Shown: positions 39,470-48,033, counted from the stretch's first letter. The stretch is 49,748 bases of DNA from Clostridiales bacterium (GCA_004553545.1 SFLD01000011.1:1-49748); one strand, 5' to 3'. Notes: generated from the sequence alone by a model not told the origin. Made by a program: numbers and translations.

Positions 39470-40822
39470 TCAGAAGACGCCCTGCTCCATCATGGCGGTG
39501 GCCACCTTCTTGAAGCCCGCGATGTTGGCGCCGGCCACGAGATCGTAGCCCAGGCCGTACTCCTCGGCGGCCTCGGCGGAGACCTTGTGGATGTTGACCA
39601 TCATCTTCTTGAGCTGCTGGTCCACTTCCTCGGCGGTCCAGACCAGGCGCTCGCTGTTCTGGGCCATCTCCAGGGCGGAGACGCCCACGCCGCCGGCGTT
39701 GACGGCCTTGGAGGGAGCCACGATGATGTGCTTCTGGGAGCGGAGGAAGTTCAGGGCATCGTTGGTGGTGGGCATGTTGGCCACCTCGATGTAGTACTTG
39801 GCACCGGAGGCCGCGATCTTCTCGGCGGAGTCCATGTGGACGTCGTTCTGCATGGCGGAGGGCATGTTCACGTCCACATCCGCCGCGCCCCAGTGCTTGG
39901 CGCCGGGGACGAACTCGCAGCCGAACTGGTCGGCATAGGGCTTGCAGTGCATGGGATCGGTGGCCCGCATCTTCAGGATGAAGTCCAGCTTCTCCTGGGT
40001 GCAGACGCCGTCGGGATCATGGATGTAGCCGTCGGGACCGGAGAAATAGGTGACCTTGGCGCCCAGCTCCGTGGCCTTGCGCATGATGCCCCAGGCCACA
40101 TTGCCGTAGCCGGAGATGGCGATGCGCTTGCCCTCGATGGTGTCGTTCTCGTGCTTGAGGACTTCCTGCAGATAGTAGACCGCGCCGAAGCCCGTGGCCT
40201 CGGGACGGATCAGGGAGCCGCCGTAGCTGAGGCCCTTGCCGGTGAGAACGCCGTTCTCCCACACGCCCTTCAGGCGGCGGTACTGGCCGTAGAGGTAGCC
40301 GATCTCCCGGCCGCCCACGCCCATGTCGCCGGCAGGCACGTCCACGTCCGGCCCGATGTAGCGGTAGAGGGCGGTCATGAAGCTCTGGCAGAAGCGCATG
40401 ACCTCAGCGTCGGACTTGCCGGCGGGGTCAAAGTCGCTGCCGCCCTTGGCGCCGCCGATGGGGAGGCCCGTGAGGCTGTTCTTGAAGGTCTGCTCAAAGC
40501 CCAGGAACTTGATGATGCCGGGATAGACGTTCTTCTGGAAGCGCAGGCCGCCCTTGTAGGGGCCGATGGCGCCGTTGAACTGGCAGCGCCAGCCGGTGTT
40601 GGTGTGATACTTGCCCGCGTCATCCTGCCAGACCACCCGGAAGGTGAACATCCGGTCGGGCTCCACCATGCGGCTGAGAAGGTCGGCCTTCTCATACTCG
40701 GGGTGCTTCTCGATGACGGGCTCCAGGGAGGAGAAGACTTCCTCCACCGTCTGCACGAACTCCGGTTCGTTGGCGTACTTGGTCTTCACATGCTCAATGA
40801 CGCTGGCAAGATAGGCATTCAT
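39470..40822 (-). CDS. gdhA: NADP-specific glutamate dehydrogenase
   Basis: A 450-residue hexameric-type GDH that converts 2-oxoglutarate and ammonia to glutamate. Conserved parts include GWRCQFNGAIGPYKGGLRF, the active-site Lys in LPIGGAKGGSDFDP, VPAGDMGVGGREIGYLYGQY, the Rossmann loop ISGYGNVAWG, and EVANMPTTNDAL. Length and sequence match the small bacterial form. CGGAGG sits before the ATG. It is a single-gene transcript with its own terminator. Confidence 0.96.
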   Translation of the reverse strand: MNAYLASVIEHVKTKYANEPEFVQTVEEVFSSLEPVIEKHPEYEKADLLSRMVEPDRMFTFRVVWQDDAGKYHTNTGWRCQFNGAIGPYKGGLRFQKNVYPGIIKFLGFEQTFKNSLTGLPIGGAKGGSDFDPAGKSDAEVMRFCQSFMTALYRYIGPDVDVPAGDMGVGGREIGYLYGQYRRLKGVWENGVLTGKGLSYGGSLIRPEATGFGAVYYLQEVLKHENDTIEGKRIAISGYGNVAWGIMRKATELGAKVTYFSGPDGYIHDPDGVCTQEKLDFILKMRATDPMHCKPYADQFGCEFVPGAKHWGAADVDVNMPSAMQNDVHMDSAEKIAASGAKYYIEVANMPTTNDALNFLRSQKHIIVAPSKAVNAGGVGVSALEMAQNSERLVWTAEEVDQQLKKMMVNIHKVSAEAAEEYGLGYDLVAGANIAGFKKVATAMMEQGVF

Positions 40823-41035
40823 AGCAAAAATCCTCCGTTAAATTCCGCTGCGACCAGCGGTTTTTGTGCAGAAGTGACAAAAACTCTGCAGCGGGGCTAC
40901 CTGTACCTTAACATAACCGGAGGAGGATAGCAAGAGGAATTTTCAGATACCGGCCATCGTTTTCCGCAGGCTTGCCCAAACGCGCACTTTTGGGCAAAAA
41001 ACCCACATCGCCCAAAGAAAAAACGCCGCTCTCCA

Positions 41036-41063
41036 TTGACTTTTTCCCGGAAAACGGTATAAT
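41036..41063 (+). promoter_or_regulatory. Sigma-A promoter of the phosphoribosyltransferase gene
   Basis: TTGACT and TATAAT with a 16-base spacer. Upstream, GCCCAAA occurs at 40974 and 41010 with its complement TTTGGGC at 40989. In the leader GCGCTG-CCTG-CAGCGC followed by GATTTTT (41074-41096) looks like a weak attenuator. The rest of the 300-base gap to gdhA shows nothing else. Confidence 0.7.
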
Positions 41064-41123
41064 ATGGTCAAAAGCGCTGCCTGCAGCGCGATTTTTGGCT
41101 GCAAATTTTAAGGAGGCAATTCT

Positions 41124-41681
41124 ATGCATTACTCCATGAACGTGGCGGGGCTGGACCGGCAGCTCCCCATCTGCAAGGTCACGGATGAGCTGTACATCGG
41201 CGCTTTCATTATGTTCGGGGACGCGGAGCTCACCGTGGCATGTGCCAGAGAGCTCCTGAAGCTGGCGGAGCCCGGCAGCTATGACTACATGCTGACGGCG
41301 GAGGCCAAGAGCATCCCCCTGATCCACGAGATGGCCCGCCAGTCCGGCGCCACCAAGTATTTCATCGCCCGCAAGGGCCCCAAGGTCTACATGCCGGACC
41401 CCATCCGCGTGGCGGATAAGTCCATCACCACCGAGGCCCAGCAGTACCTCTACCTGGGCCGGGACGACGCGGACATCATCCGGGGCAAGCGCATCCTCCT
41501 GGTGGACGACGTCATCTCCACCGGCGGCTCCCTCCGTGCCATGGAGGAGCTGGTGGCCGCCGCCGGCGGCACCGTCACGGGCCGCATGGCCGTGCTGGCC
41601 GAGGGCGGCGCGGCGGACCGGAAGGACATTAGGTTCCTGGGCAAGCTCCCGGTCTTCAACCCCGACGGCAGCGTGAAGTAA
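41124..41681 (+). CDS. Purine phosphoribosyltransferase-family protein (Apt-like)
   Basis: A 185-residue type I phosphoribosyltransferase. The PRPP-binding motif is ILLVDDVISTGGSLRA (about 125-140), and an Apt-like flexible region with YDYMLTAEAKSIPLIHEMA lies before it. AAGGAGG precedes the ATG. It is close to adenine phosphoribosyltransferase, but the N-terminus is unusual (MHYSMNVAGLDRQLP), so it may be a regulatory relative rather than the salvage enzyme. Single-gene unit between a strong promoter and a strong terminator. Confidence 0.88.
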   Translation: MHYSMNVAGLDRQLPICKVTDELYIGAFIMFGDAELTVACARELLKLAEPGSYDYMLTAEAKSIPLIHEMARQSGATKYFIARKGPKVYMPDPIRVADKSITTEAQQYLYLGRDDADIIRGKRILLVDDVISTGGSLRAMEELVAAAGGTVTGRMAVLAEGGAADRKDIRFLGKLPVFNPDGSVK

Positions 41682-41692
41682 GAGAATACGGA

Positions 41693-41730
41693 AGCGCCCG
41701 CGCCGCTGGTGAGCGGCGCGGGCGCTTTTC
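41693..41730 (+). terminator. Rho-independent terminator after the phosphoribosyltransferase gene
   Basis: AGCGCCCGCGCCGCT and its complement, a 15-bp perfect stem with a GGTG loop and four T. Confidence 0.87.
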
Positions 41731-41845
41731 CCTGCGTTCGGGGGCTTTCCCCTTGTAATCCCCGGGGGAACATGGTAAAATGGCGGCGTTTCGGGGCGGC
41801 GGCCCCGGCGAGAGCACGCGAAAGCGGGAGAGAGGAGGGAGCGCG

Positions 41846-42775
41846 ATGGCCTGGCGATGGCGAAAAGGGAAGAGCGTCCGCCCGCCGGAGAACGGCTTCC
41901 TCCGGGGCTGCTGGCTGATGGTGAACCGGTACCTGGGGCACAACGTGCCCATCCAGGCGGCGGCCCTGGCCTTCTACCTCCTTTTCATGATTTTCCCTCT
42001 GACCATCTTCTTCAGCGCCCTCCTGGGCCAGCTCCACCTGGATGTCACCGGCCTCACCCACGCCGCCGGGGAGTTCCTCCCCAGCGAGGTGGTGGAGCTT
42101 CTGGGGATGTACCTTCAGTATGTGACGGATAACCCCAGCCTGAAGCTGCTGCTCTTCGGCCTCTTCTTCTCCATCTACTTCCCCATGCGGGCCACCAACA
42201 CCCTGATGCGGGCGGTGCGGACGGCCTACCGCCTAGGTCCCCCCAAGGCCCCCATCCGGCACACGCTGAAATCCCTCCTCTATACCGTGATGCTCATCGT
42301 CACCATCGTGCTGACGCTGGTCTTGGTCAGCGTGGGCGAGGCGGCGCTGGATTACGCCATCGACCACTTCGGCCTGCCGGTCTACATGGCCTCCCTCTGG
42401 CAGCGGCTCCGTTTCCCGGTGATGGGCCTTGTGATGTACTTCGCCCTCTACTTCCTCTACGCCCTGCCCCAGGATACCCACCTCCGGGCCCGGGACCTCT
42501 ATCCCGGGGTGCTGGCGGCCCTCCTGGGCTGGATGGTGACGGCCTACCTCTTCTCCTGGTATGTGGAGAACATCGCCTCCTACTCCCTCTTCTACGGCTC
42601 CATCGGCGCGGTGATCGTGCTTTTGATCTGGCTGAACTTCACCGCCGCCATCCTCATCCTGGGGGCGGAACTCAACGGCACCCTCATCGCCCTGCGGAAG
42701 GACAAGGCCCTCCGCCGGCAGGAGCAGGCGCCTGCCAGGGCTTCCGCGGAAGATGAACTCTCAAGCGGCGGATGA
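41846..42775 (+). CDS. YihY/BrkB-family inner membrane protein
   Basis: A 309-residue protein with six membrane helices. Family-typical text includes IQAAALAFYLLFMIFPLTIF in the first helix and YGSIGAVIVLLIWLNFTAAILILGAELN near the end. Older records call such proteins ribonuclease BN, which is wrong for this family. AGAGGAGGGA precedes the ATG at 41846. It is 20 bp before the M29 aminopeptidase gene and likely shares its transcript. Confidence 0.92.
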   Translation: MAWRWRKGKSVRPPENGFLRGCWLMVNRYLGHNVPIQAAALAFYLLFMIFPLTIFFSALLGQLHLDVTGLTHAAGEFLPSEVVELLGMYLQYVTDNPSLKLLLFGLFFSIYFPMRATNTLMRAVRTAYRLGPPKAPIRHTLKSLLYTVMLIVTIVLTLVLVSVGEAALDYAIDHFGLPVYMASLWQRLRFPVMGLVMYFALYFLYALPQDTHLRARDLYPGVLAALLGWMVTAYLFSWYVENIASYSLFYGSIGAVIVLLIWLNFTAAILILGAELNGTLIALRKDKALRRQEQAPARASAEDELSSGG

Positions 42776-42795
42776 CCGCCGGGAAAGGAACAGAT

Positions 42796-44034
42796 ATGAA
42801 AGATCGCACGGAAAAGCTCCGGGAGTATGCCCAGCTCCTGATCCGCATGGGCCTCAACATCCAGAAGGGCCAGACCCTCGTCATCGCCTCTCCGGTGGGC
42901 TGCGCGTGGTTTGCCCGGATGTGCGCGGAGGAGGCCTATGCCGCCGGCTGCCGGGAAGTGGTGATGAACTGGCGGGATGACCAGCTGGACCGCCTCCGTT
43001 ACCTCCACGCGGACGACGCCGTCTTCGACGAGGTCCCCCTCTGGCGGCGGCACTTCTTCAATGACTACGCCCTGGAGGGCGCGGCCTACCTCTCCCTCGC
43101 CGCCCGGGACCCCGAGGCCCTGCGGGGCGTGGACCCGGACCGCCTGACCCGGGCCAACCGGGCCGGGAGCCTGGCGCTGGACACCTTCTACCGCCAGCAG
43201 ATGAGCAACGGCATCCCCTGGTGCATTGCCTCCCTCCCCATCCCCGCCTGGGCCAGGACCGTCTTCCCCGGCATCCCCGAGGAGGAGGCCATGGACAAGC
43301 TCTGGGACGCCATCCTGGAGACCGTCCGCGTCCAGGGGGACGGCAGGGCCGTGGAGCGCTGGCAGCAGCACATGGAGACCATCCAGCGCCGGACGGAGAA
43401 GCTCAACGAGCTGCGCCTGGCCTCCCTCCACTATACCAACAGCCTCGGCACGGACCTCACCATCCGTCTGCCGGAGGATCACCTCTGGGCCGGCGGCGGC
43501 ACCAACTGCAAGGCAGGCCCCTTCTTCATCGCCAATATGCCCACGGAGGAGATCTTCACCGCCCCCCTGCGGGACGGCATCGACGGCGTGGTCTACGCCG
43601 CCCTGCCCCTGGTCCACAACGGCAACATCATTAAGGGTTTCCACTTCGTCATCCAGGACGGCAAGATCGTGGAAGCCCACGCAAAGAAGGGCGAGGACAT
43701 CCTGAAGGCCGCCATCAGCGAGGATGAGGGCGCCTCCCGCTTCGGCGAGGTGGCCCTGGTGCCCTACGACTCCCCCATCTCCAACCAGAAGATCCTCTAC
43801 TACAACACCCTCTTCGATGAGAACGCCTCCTGCCACCTGGCCTTCGGCGAGGCGTACCCCGAGTGCATCCGGGGCGGCGAGCACATGACCAAGGAGGAGC
43901 TGAAGGCCCGCGGCCTCAACGACTCCGTCACCCACGTGGACTTCATGGTGGGCACGGCGGACCTCTCCATCACCGGCATGACTCACGATGGGAAAGAGGT
44001 CCCCATTTTCCGCGACGGCAACTTTGCCCTGTAA
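42796..44034 (+). CDS. M29-family (thermophilic-type) aminopeptidase
   Basis: A 412-residue dizinc aminopeptidase, cytoplasmic, acting on N-terminal residues of peptides. Typical stretches are GLNIQKGQTLVIASPV, TNSLGTDLTIRLPEDHLWAG with the His/Asp ligands, NMPTEEIFTAPLRDGIDGVV and THVDFMVGTADLSITG. AAAGGAAC lies just before the ATG at 42796. It is second in a three-gene row with a YihY gene and a gamma carbonic anhydrase gene. Confidence 0.94.
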   Translation: MKDRTEKLREYAQLLIRMGLNIQKGQTLVIASPVGCAWFARMCAEEAYAAGCREVVMNWRDDQLDRLRYLHADDAVFDEVPLWRRHFFNDYALEGAAYLSLAARDPEALRGVDPDRLTRANRAGSLALDTFYRQQMSNGIPWCIASLPIPAWARTVFPGIPEEEAMDKLWDAILETVRVQGDGRAVERWQQHMETIQRRTEKLNELRLASLHYTNSLGTDLTIRLPEDHLWAGGGTNCKAGPFFIANMPTEEIFTAPLRDGIDGVVYAALPLVHNGNIIKGFHFVIQDGKIVEAHAKKGEDILKAAISEDEGASRFGEVALVPYDSPISNQKILYYNTLFDENASCHLAFGEAYPECIRGGEHMTKEELKARGLNDSVTHVDFMVGTADLSITGMTHDGKEVPIFRDGNFAL

Positions 44035-44056
44035 GAGAGAAAGGACGCGAACAGCA

Positions 44057-44533
44057 ATGGATTATCAGCGCAGAAAGAGCGACGAGAATGTCTTCATCGC
44101 CGACACCGCCGTGGTGGTGGGCGACGTGACGCTGGAAAAGGGCGTCAGCGTCTGGTTCCAGGCGGTGGTCCGGGGCGATGAGGGCACCATCCACGTGGGG
44201 GAGAACACCAACATCCAGGATGCCGCCATCCTGCACTCCCACACCACCGTGGGGAAGAACTGCACCATCGGCCACGGGGCCATCGTCCACGGCTGCACCG
44301 TGGGGGATGATACCCTCATCGGCATGGGGGCCATCGTCCTCAACGGGGCGAAGATCGGGAACCACTGCCTGGTGGGGGCGGGAGCCCTCGTCACCGGCAA
44401 GATGGACGCCCCGGACGGCTCCCTGATTCTGGGGAGCCCCGCCAAGGTCGTCCGCCCCCTGACGGAGGCTGAGCGGGCGGACAACCGCCACTCCGTGGAA
44501 TTCTACGCCGGCAACACCAAGAACTACCGATAA
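44057..44533 (+). CDS. Gamma carbonic anhydrase-family protein
   Basis: A 158-residue left-handed beta-helix protein. Hexapeptide repeats run through VSVWFQAVVRGDEGTIHVG, NIQDAAILHSHT, CTIGHGAIVHGCTVG and TLIGMGAIVLNGAKIG; the zinc-binding His residues are those in HSH and the two in GHGAIVHG. Trimeric, with zinc sites between subunits; many members act as carbonic anhydrases, others as assembly partners. It starts 22 bp after the aminopeptidase and ends with a terminator. Confidence 0.93.
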   Translation: MDYQRRKSDENVFIADTAVVVGDVTLEKGVSVWFQAVVRGDEGTIHVGENTNIQDAAILHSHTTVGKNCTIGHGAIVHGCTVGDDTLIGMGAIVLNGAKIGNHCLVGAGALVTGKMDAPDGSLILGSPAKVVRPLTEAERADNRHSVEFYAGNTKNYR

Positions 44534-44539
44534 GAGGAA

Positions 44540-44573
44540 GCGGCGCGTCCCGTCCGGGACGCGCCGCTCCTTT
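44540..44573. terminator. Terminator between convergent genes
   Basis: GCGGCGCGTCCC and its complement make a 12-bp perfect stem followed by TCCTTTA. Confidence 0.78.
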
Positions 44574-45246
44574 ATGTCTCCTCCCCCGGGAAGCGGCAGC
44601 CTCCCTCCCCATAGGGCAGGAGGAAGCTGGGGACCCCCAGCTCCGCCCCGCCCAGGGCGTACATCTGCCAGAAGAAGCGCAGCCCCTCCGGGGAGAGGAA
44701 GAAGTTCTCCCGGTTGAAGCTCCGGCGGAGGGAGAGCTGCCAGTCCTCCCGCCAGGGGCCACCCTGGGCGCGGATGGCCTCCGCCGCCCGGGCAAGAAGG
44801 GTCTTGCGCACCGGCCAGCGCCGGGGGAAGCAGGCGGAGAGGGGCAGGGGGAAGCCTGTGCGCAGGTCCCAGGTATCCCCCCGGCGGAGGACCGTGACGT
44901 CCCTGCCGCAGACCTCCCGGCTCTCGGTATAGAGGCTCCAGACGCCGCCCTGGTTGCAGGTGACCTCATAGCGGAGCTGGGCGGTGCAGAGGGGCAGGGG
45001 CGTGCTGGCGGCCAGGGCCGCCCGGTGAGCCTCCTCCGCCAGGGGCAGGAGGAAGCGCTGGCAATAGCGGAGGTAGCACCTGGCCTGGTGCTGGTAGAAG
45101 CGCTGGATGCGCCGGGTGAGGCGGCTGGGCTTCCCCACCGGCTGGGGGAGGGTCCCGGTGAGCCGCAGCACCGGCACGCCATCCACCGTCCACTCCCGCT
45201 CCAGGGGGAAGGGCTTCGTCTCCAGGCGCTGGAGTGATCCTTTCAT
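44572..45246 (-). CDS. DUF3298/RsiV-like protein
   Basis: A 224-residue protein without a signal peptide. The order KPSRLTRRIQRFYQHQARCY, then LRYEVTCNQGGVWSLYTES, and a C-terminal NFFLSPEGLRFFWQMYALGG with FLLPYGEG, matches the DUF3298 (RsiV-type) domain, in which a C-terminal strand pattern FxLxxxGLxxxFxxY is conserved. Many DUF3298 proteins are exported or membrane linked; this one appears to be the bare domain. AAGGAGG is seven bases before the ATG at 45246. Confidence 0.82.
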   Translation of the reverse strand: MKGSLQRLETKPFPLEREWTVDGVPVLRLTGTLPQPVGKPSRLTRRIQRFYQHQARCYLRYCQRFLLPLAEEAHRAALAASTPLPLCTAQLRYEVTCNQGGVWSLYTESREVCGRDVTVLRRGDTWDLRTGFPLPLSACFPRRWPVRKTLLARAAEAIRAQGGPWREDWQLSLRRSFNRENFFLSPEGLRFFWQMYALGGAELGVPSFLLPYGEGGCRFPGEET

Positions 45247-45370
45247 AGCCGGCCTCCTTCTTCCGATTTTCCGTTCAGACCAGACTATGCATCGCCGGGG
45301 CGTCCGGTTCCCGCAAACAGAGGACGCGGGGATTGTCCGTCCGGGAGAAAAAATCTTCCCGGGAAAAGCC

Positions 45371-45399
45371 TTTACTTCCACGGTGTGAAGTGTTAAAAT
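45371..45399 (+). promoter_or_regulatory. Sigma-A promoter of the TrpR-like gene
   Basis: TTTACT and TAAAAT are separated by 17 bases. Confidence 0.6.
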
Positions 45400-45459
45400 A
45401 CAGAAACAGGACCAAAAGAGTCCCCGTCCGGGGATGCCGGACGAAGAAGGAGGCATTTC

Positions 45460-45762
45460 GTGGTGAAGATCGGAAAGAAAGAGAAAAGCGAGCAGCTTTA
45501 TAAAGCCATTTTACTGCTGAAGGACGAGGAGGAGTGCTACGACTTCTTCCAGGACCTCTGCACCGTCTCGGAGCTCCGCAGCATGGAGCAGCGCTTCGAG
45601 GTGGCGTCCCTTTTGGAGAGCGGTATGATCTATAATGAGATCCTGGAGCGCACCGGCGCCTCCAGCGCCACCATCAGCCGGGTGAACCGTTCCCTCAGCT
45701 ACGGCACCGGCGCCTATGCGAAGATCTTCGCCCGGACGCGGGAGGAGAAGGAGGAAGCATGA
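45460..45762 (+). CDS. YerC/YecD-family TrpR-like DNA-binding protein
   Basis: A 100-residue all-helical protein of the Trp repressor superfamily. The block EECYDFFQDLCTVSELRSME is followed by the HTH IYNEILERTGASSATISRVN and then RSLSYGTGAY, nearly invariant in Clostridia and Bacilli. AAGGAGG is six bases before the GTG at 45460 and nine before a second GTG at 45463; the first is taken. The stop overlaps the methyltransferase start (ATGA). Its target is unknown. Confidence 0.92.
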   Translation: MVKIGKKEKSEQLYKAILLLKDEEECYDFFQDLCTVSELRSMEQRFEVASLLESGMIYNEILERTGASSATISRVNRSLSYGTGAYAKIFARTREEKEEA

Positions 45763-46456
45763 GCGCCTACGGCGCCCTGGCGGGGGCCTACGACGCGCTG
45801 CTGGCGGATGGGGACTACCTCCGCCGGGGGAAGGCCATCGCAAAGGCCCTGAAAAAGAGCCCCATCCCGGTGGCGCACGTGCTGGACCTGGGCTGCGGCA
45901 CCGGGACCATCGCCTGCTATCTGGCGGCGGAGGGCTACCGGGTCACGGCCACGGACCTCTCCGAGGAGATGCTGACGGAGGCGGCGGGCAAGGCCATGGG
46001 CCTGGAAGCCCCGCCCTTTTTCCTCTGCCAGTCCATGCCGAAGCTCCGCCTGACGGAACCGGTGGACGCCGTGGTCTCCACCCTGGATTCCCTCAACTAC
46101 CTGACCCGCCCCTCCGACCTGCGGGAGACCTTCCGCCGGGTGGGGCGGTATCTGCGCCCCGGCGGGCTCTTCCTCTTCGACGTGAACACCCCCTATAAGC
46201 TCCGCCGCATGGACTCTTTTCCGAGAAGACCCATGTCTGCACCTACCAGGTGGACCTCTTCCGCCTCCGGCGGGACGGCGCCTGGGACCGGGACTACGAG
46301 GAGCACCGGGAGCGTGCCTGGACGGAGGAGGAGCTGCGCCAGTTCCTCACCGAGGCGGGCTTTACCGACATCCGCCTCACCGGCGACCTCACGCACCGTC
46401 CGCCGAAGGCGGAGGAGGACCGCTGGAACCTCTGCTGCCGCCGGGCGGCGGAGTGA
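45759..46456 (+). pseudogene. Class I SAM methyltransferase broken by a small internal deletion and frameshift
   Basis: The first 150 residues are a normal SAM-binding fold: VLDLGCGTGTIACYLA (motif I), VTATDLSEEML, AVVSTLDSLNYL and GGLFLFDVNTPYKLRRMD. The frame then shifts near 46210-46220. In another frame the protein continues as FSEKTHVCTYQVDLFRLRR, EEELRQFLTEAGFTDIRLTG and RRAAE with a stop at 46456. Relatives have roughly twenty residues (acidic, with YCVWR) between RRMD and the next part, and these are missing, so I infer a deletion rather than a single-base slip. Read without correction the first frame runs to 46493 as an Arg/Ser-rich shadow that overlaps the Hsp33 start. An assembly error is possible. 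Confidence 0.75.
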
Positions 46457-46489
46457 GATCTCCCCGCGGGAGCGGGAAAGGAGAAACGA

Positions 46490-47392
46490 ATGAAAGATCA
46501 GTTAGTGCGGGCCATCAGCCGGGACGGCACAGTGAATGCCGTGGCCGTCACCACCCGCTATCTTACCGAGGAGGCCCGGCAGATCCACCATACCCTGCCG
46601 GTGGCCACGGCTGCCCTGGGCCGGGCCCTGGCGGCGGCCTCCATGATGGGCAACGCCCTGAAGGACAGCGGCAGCAGCGTCTCCCTGCAGTTCCGGGGCG
46701 GCGGCCCCCTGGGGCCGGTGCTTGCCATTTCCGATAACCTGGGCAACGTCCGGGGCACCGTGGGGGACCCCTCGGTGGACCTGCCCCTGAGGCCGGACGG
46801 CAAGCTGGACGTGGGCGCCGCCGTGGGCACGGAGGGCACCCTCACCGTCATCCGGGACCTGAAAATGAAGGAGCCCTACGTCGGCAGCGTGGCCCTGCTC
46901 TCCGGCGAGATCGCGGACGATCTCGCCGCCTACTTCGTGGAGTCCGAGCAGATCCCCTCCGCCTGCGGCCTGGGGGTGCTGGTGGACCGGGACCAGAGCG
47001 TCCGGGCCGCCGGCGGCTACCTCATCCAGCTGCTGCCCGGCGCGGGGGAGGATGTCATCTCCCGGGTGGAGGGCGGCGTCCTGGCGGCAGGCACCGTCAC
47101 CAAGCTCCTGGAGGGGAACGACGACCCGGAGAGAATGCTCCGCACCATCCTCTCGGACTTTGATGTAGAGATCCTGGAGACGAGCCCCATCGCCTACCGC
47201 TGCGACTGCAGCCGGGACCGGATGCGCCGGGCCCTCCTGAGCCTGGGGCCCCAGGAGCTCCGGACCATTCTGGAGAGCGACGGCCAGGCGGACCTCTCCT
47301 GCCGCTTCTGCGGCAGCCACCAGCTTTTCGACCGGAAGGAGCTGGAGGAGCTCCTGAAGATCGCCCGGGAGAAGCGTTCTGAAAAAAAGTGA
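46490..47392 (+). CDS. hslO: Hsp33 redox-regulated chaperone
   Basis: A 300-residue Hsp33. It starts MKDQLVRAISRDGTVNAVAV and includes LQFRGGGPLGPVLAISD and VESEQIPSACGLGVLVD. The C-terminal zinc site is YRCDCSRDRM and LSCRFCGSHQ (CxC and CxxC). Under oxidative stress the cysteines form disulfides and the protein becomes an active holdase. GAAAGGAG lies before the ATG. The gene is last before the tRNA cluster. Confidence 0.96.
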   Translation: MKDQLVRAISRDGTVNAVAVTTRYLTEEARQIHHTLPVATAALGRALAAASMMGNALKDSGSSVSLQFRGGGPLGPVLAISDNLGNVRGTVGDPSVDLPLRPDGKLDVGAAVGTEGTLTVIRDLKMKEPYVGSVALLSGEIADDLAAYFVESEQIPSACGLGVLVDRDQSVRAAGGYLIQLLPGAGEDVISRVEGGVLAAGTVTKLLEGNDDPERMLRTILSDFDVEILETSPIAYRCDCSRDRMRRALLSLGPQELRTILESDGQADLSCRFCGSHQLFDRKELEELLKIAREKRSEKK

Positions 47393-47411
47393 AAAAGTCT
47401 GAGAAAAAAGG

Positions 47412-47440
47412 TTGACACAGACGGGGTGGATGAGTATAAT
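47412..47440 (+). promoter_or_regulatory. Consensus sigma-A promoter of the tRNA operon
   Basis: TTGACA and TATAAT match the consensus exactly with a 17-base spacer, starting about 26 bases before the first tRNA. Confidence 0.9.
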
Positions 47441-47473
47441 AACTTTTGTCGTCTGACGAAGGCGGCAAGGTCC

Positions 47474-47550
47474 GGGAGCATAGCTCAGCTGGTTAGAGCA
47501 CCTGCCTTACAAGCAGGGGGTCACTGGTTCGAGTCCAGTTGTTCCCACCA
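47474..47550 (+). tRNA. tRNA-Val (anticodon TAC)
   Basis: 77 bases with encoded CCA. Acceptor arms GGGAGCA/TGTTCCC, anticodon arm CCTGC-CTTACAA-GCAGG, and T loop GGTTCGAGTCC all fit. Confidence 0.95.
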
Positions 47551-47563
47551 TCCACTTCCATAT

Positions 47564-47640
47564 GGCCCGGTAGTTCAGTTGGTTAGAACGCTAGCCTGTC
47601 ACGCTAGAGGTCGACGGTTCGAGCCCGTTCCGGGTCGCCA
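47564..47640 (+). tRNA. tRNA-Asp (anticodon GTC)
   Basis: 77 bases with CCA. Acceptor GGCCCGG/CCGGGTC, anticodon arm CTAGC-CTGTCAC-GCTAG, T arm CGGTTCGAGCCCG. Confidence 0.95.
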
Positions 47641-47673
47641 TTCCCGAGGAATGGAGACATCCCTTGGGATCAT

Positions 47674-47749
<76 letters not shown>

Positions 47750-47752
47750 CTT

Positions 47753-47828
47753 GCGGGCTTAGCTCATCTGGTAGAGCGCCACCTTGCCAAGGTGGAGGTA
47801 GCGAGTTCGAGCCTCGTAGCCCGCTCCA
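47753..47828 (+). tRNA. tRNA-Gly (anticodon GCC)
   Basis: 76 bases with CCA. Acceptor GCGGGCT/AGCCCGC, anticodon arm CCACC-TTGCCAA-GGTGG. Confidence 0.95.
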
Positions 47829-47862
47829 TGGAATCCCCACACCCTGCGTGTGGGGATTCCAT
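47828..47862 (+). repeat. Perfect 15-bp hairpin joined to the tRNA-Gly CCA end
   Basis: ATGGAATCCCCACAC-CCTGC-GTGTGGGGATTCCAT begins with the last base of the tRNA-Gly CCA. No T-run follows. A second small hairpin (TGCA...TGCA around GGTTTCCGGAAACC) lies before tRNA-Cys. Confidence 0.7.
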
Positions 47863-47916
47863 TCCCAAGAAAACCATGCAAGGTTTCCGGAAACCCTGCA
47901 TAGAATAAAGAGCGAC

Positions 47917-47991
47917 GGTGACATAGCCAAGTGGTAAGGCAAGGGTCTGCAAAACCCTGATTCCCCGGTTCAAATCCGGGTGTCACCTCCA
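47917..47991 (+). tRNA. tRNA-Cys (anticodon GCA), probable integration site
   Basis: 75 bases with CCA. Acceptor GGTGACA/TGTCACC, anticodon arm AGGGT-CTGCAAA-ACCCT. It borders the integrase-bearing lower-GC segment, so its 3' half is the likely attachment core. The second att copy would be outside the window. Confidence 0.94.
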
Positions 47992-47995
47992 GAGA

Positions 47996-48033
47996 AAAAC
48001 CCTGTAATCTCAGTGATTACAGGGTTTTCTTTC
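47996..48033. terminator. Terminator of the tRNA operon, also usable by the integrase gene
   Basis: AAAACCCTGTAATC and its complement form a 14-bp perfect stem with a T-rich tail on the plus side. Confidence 0.85.
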
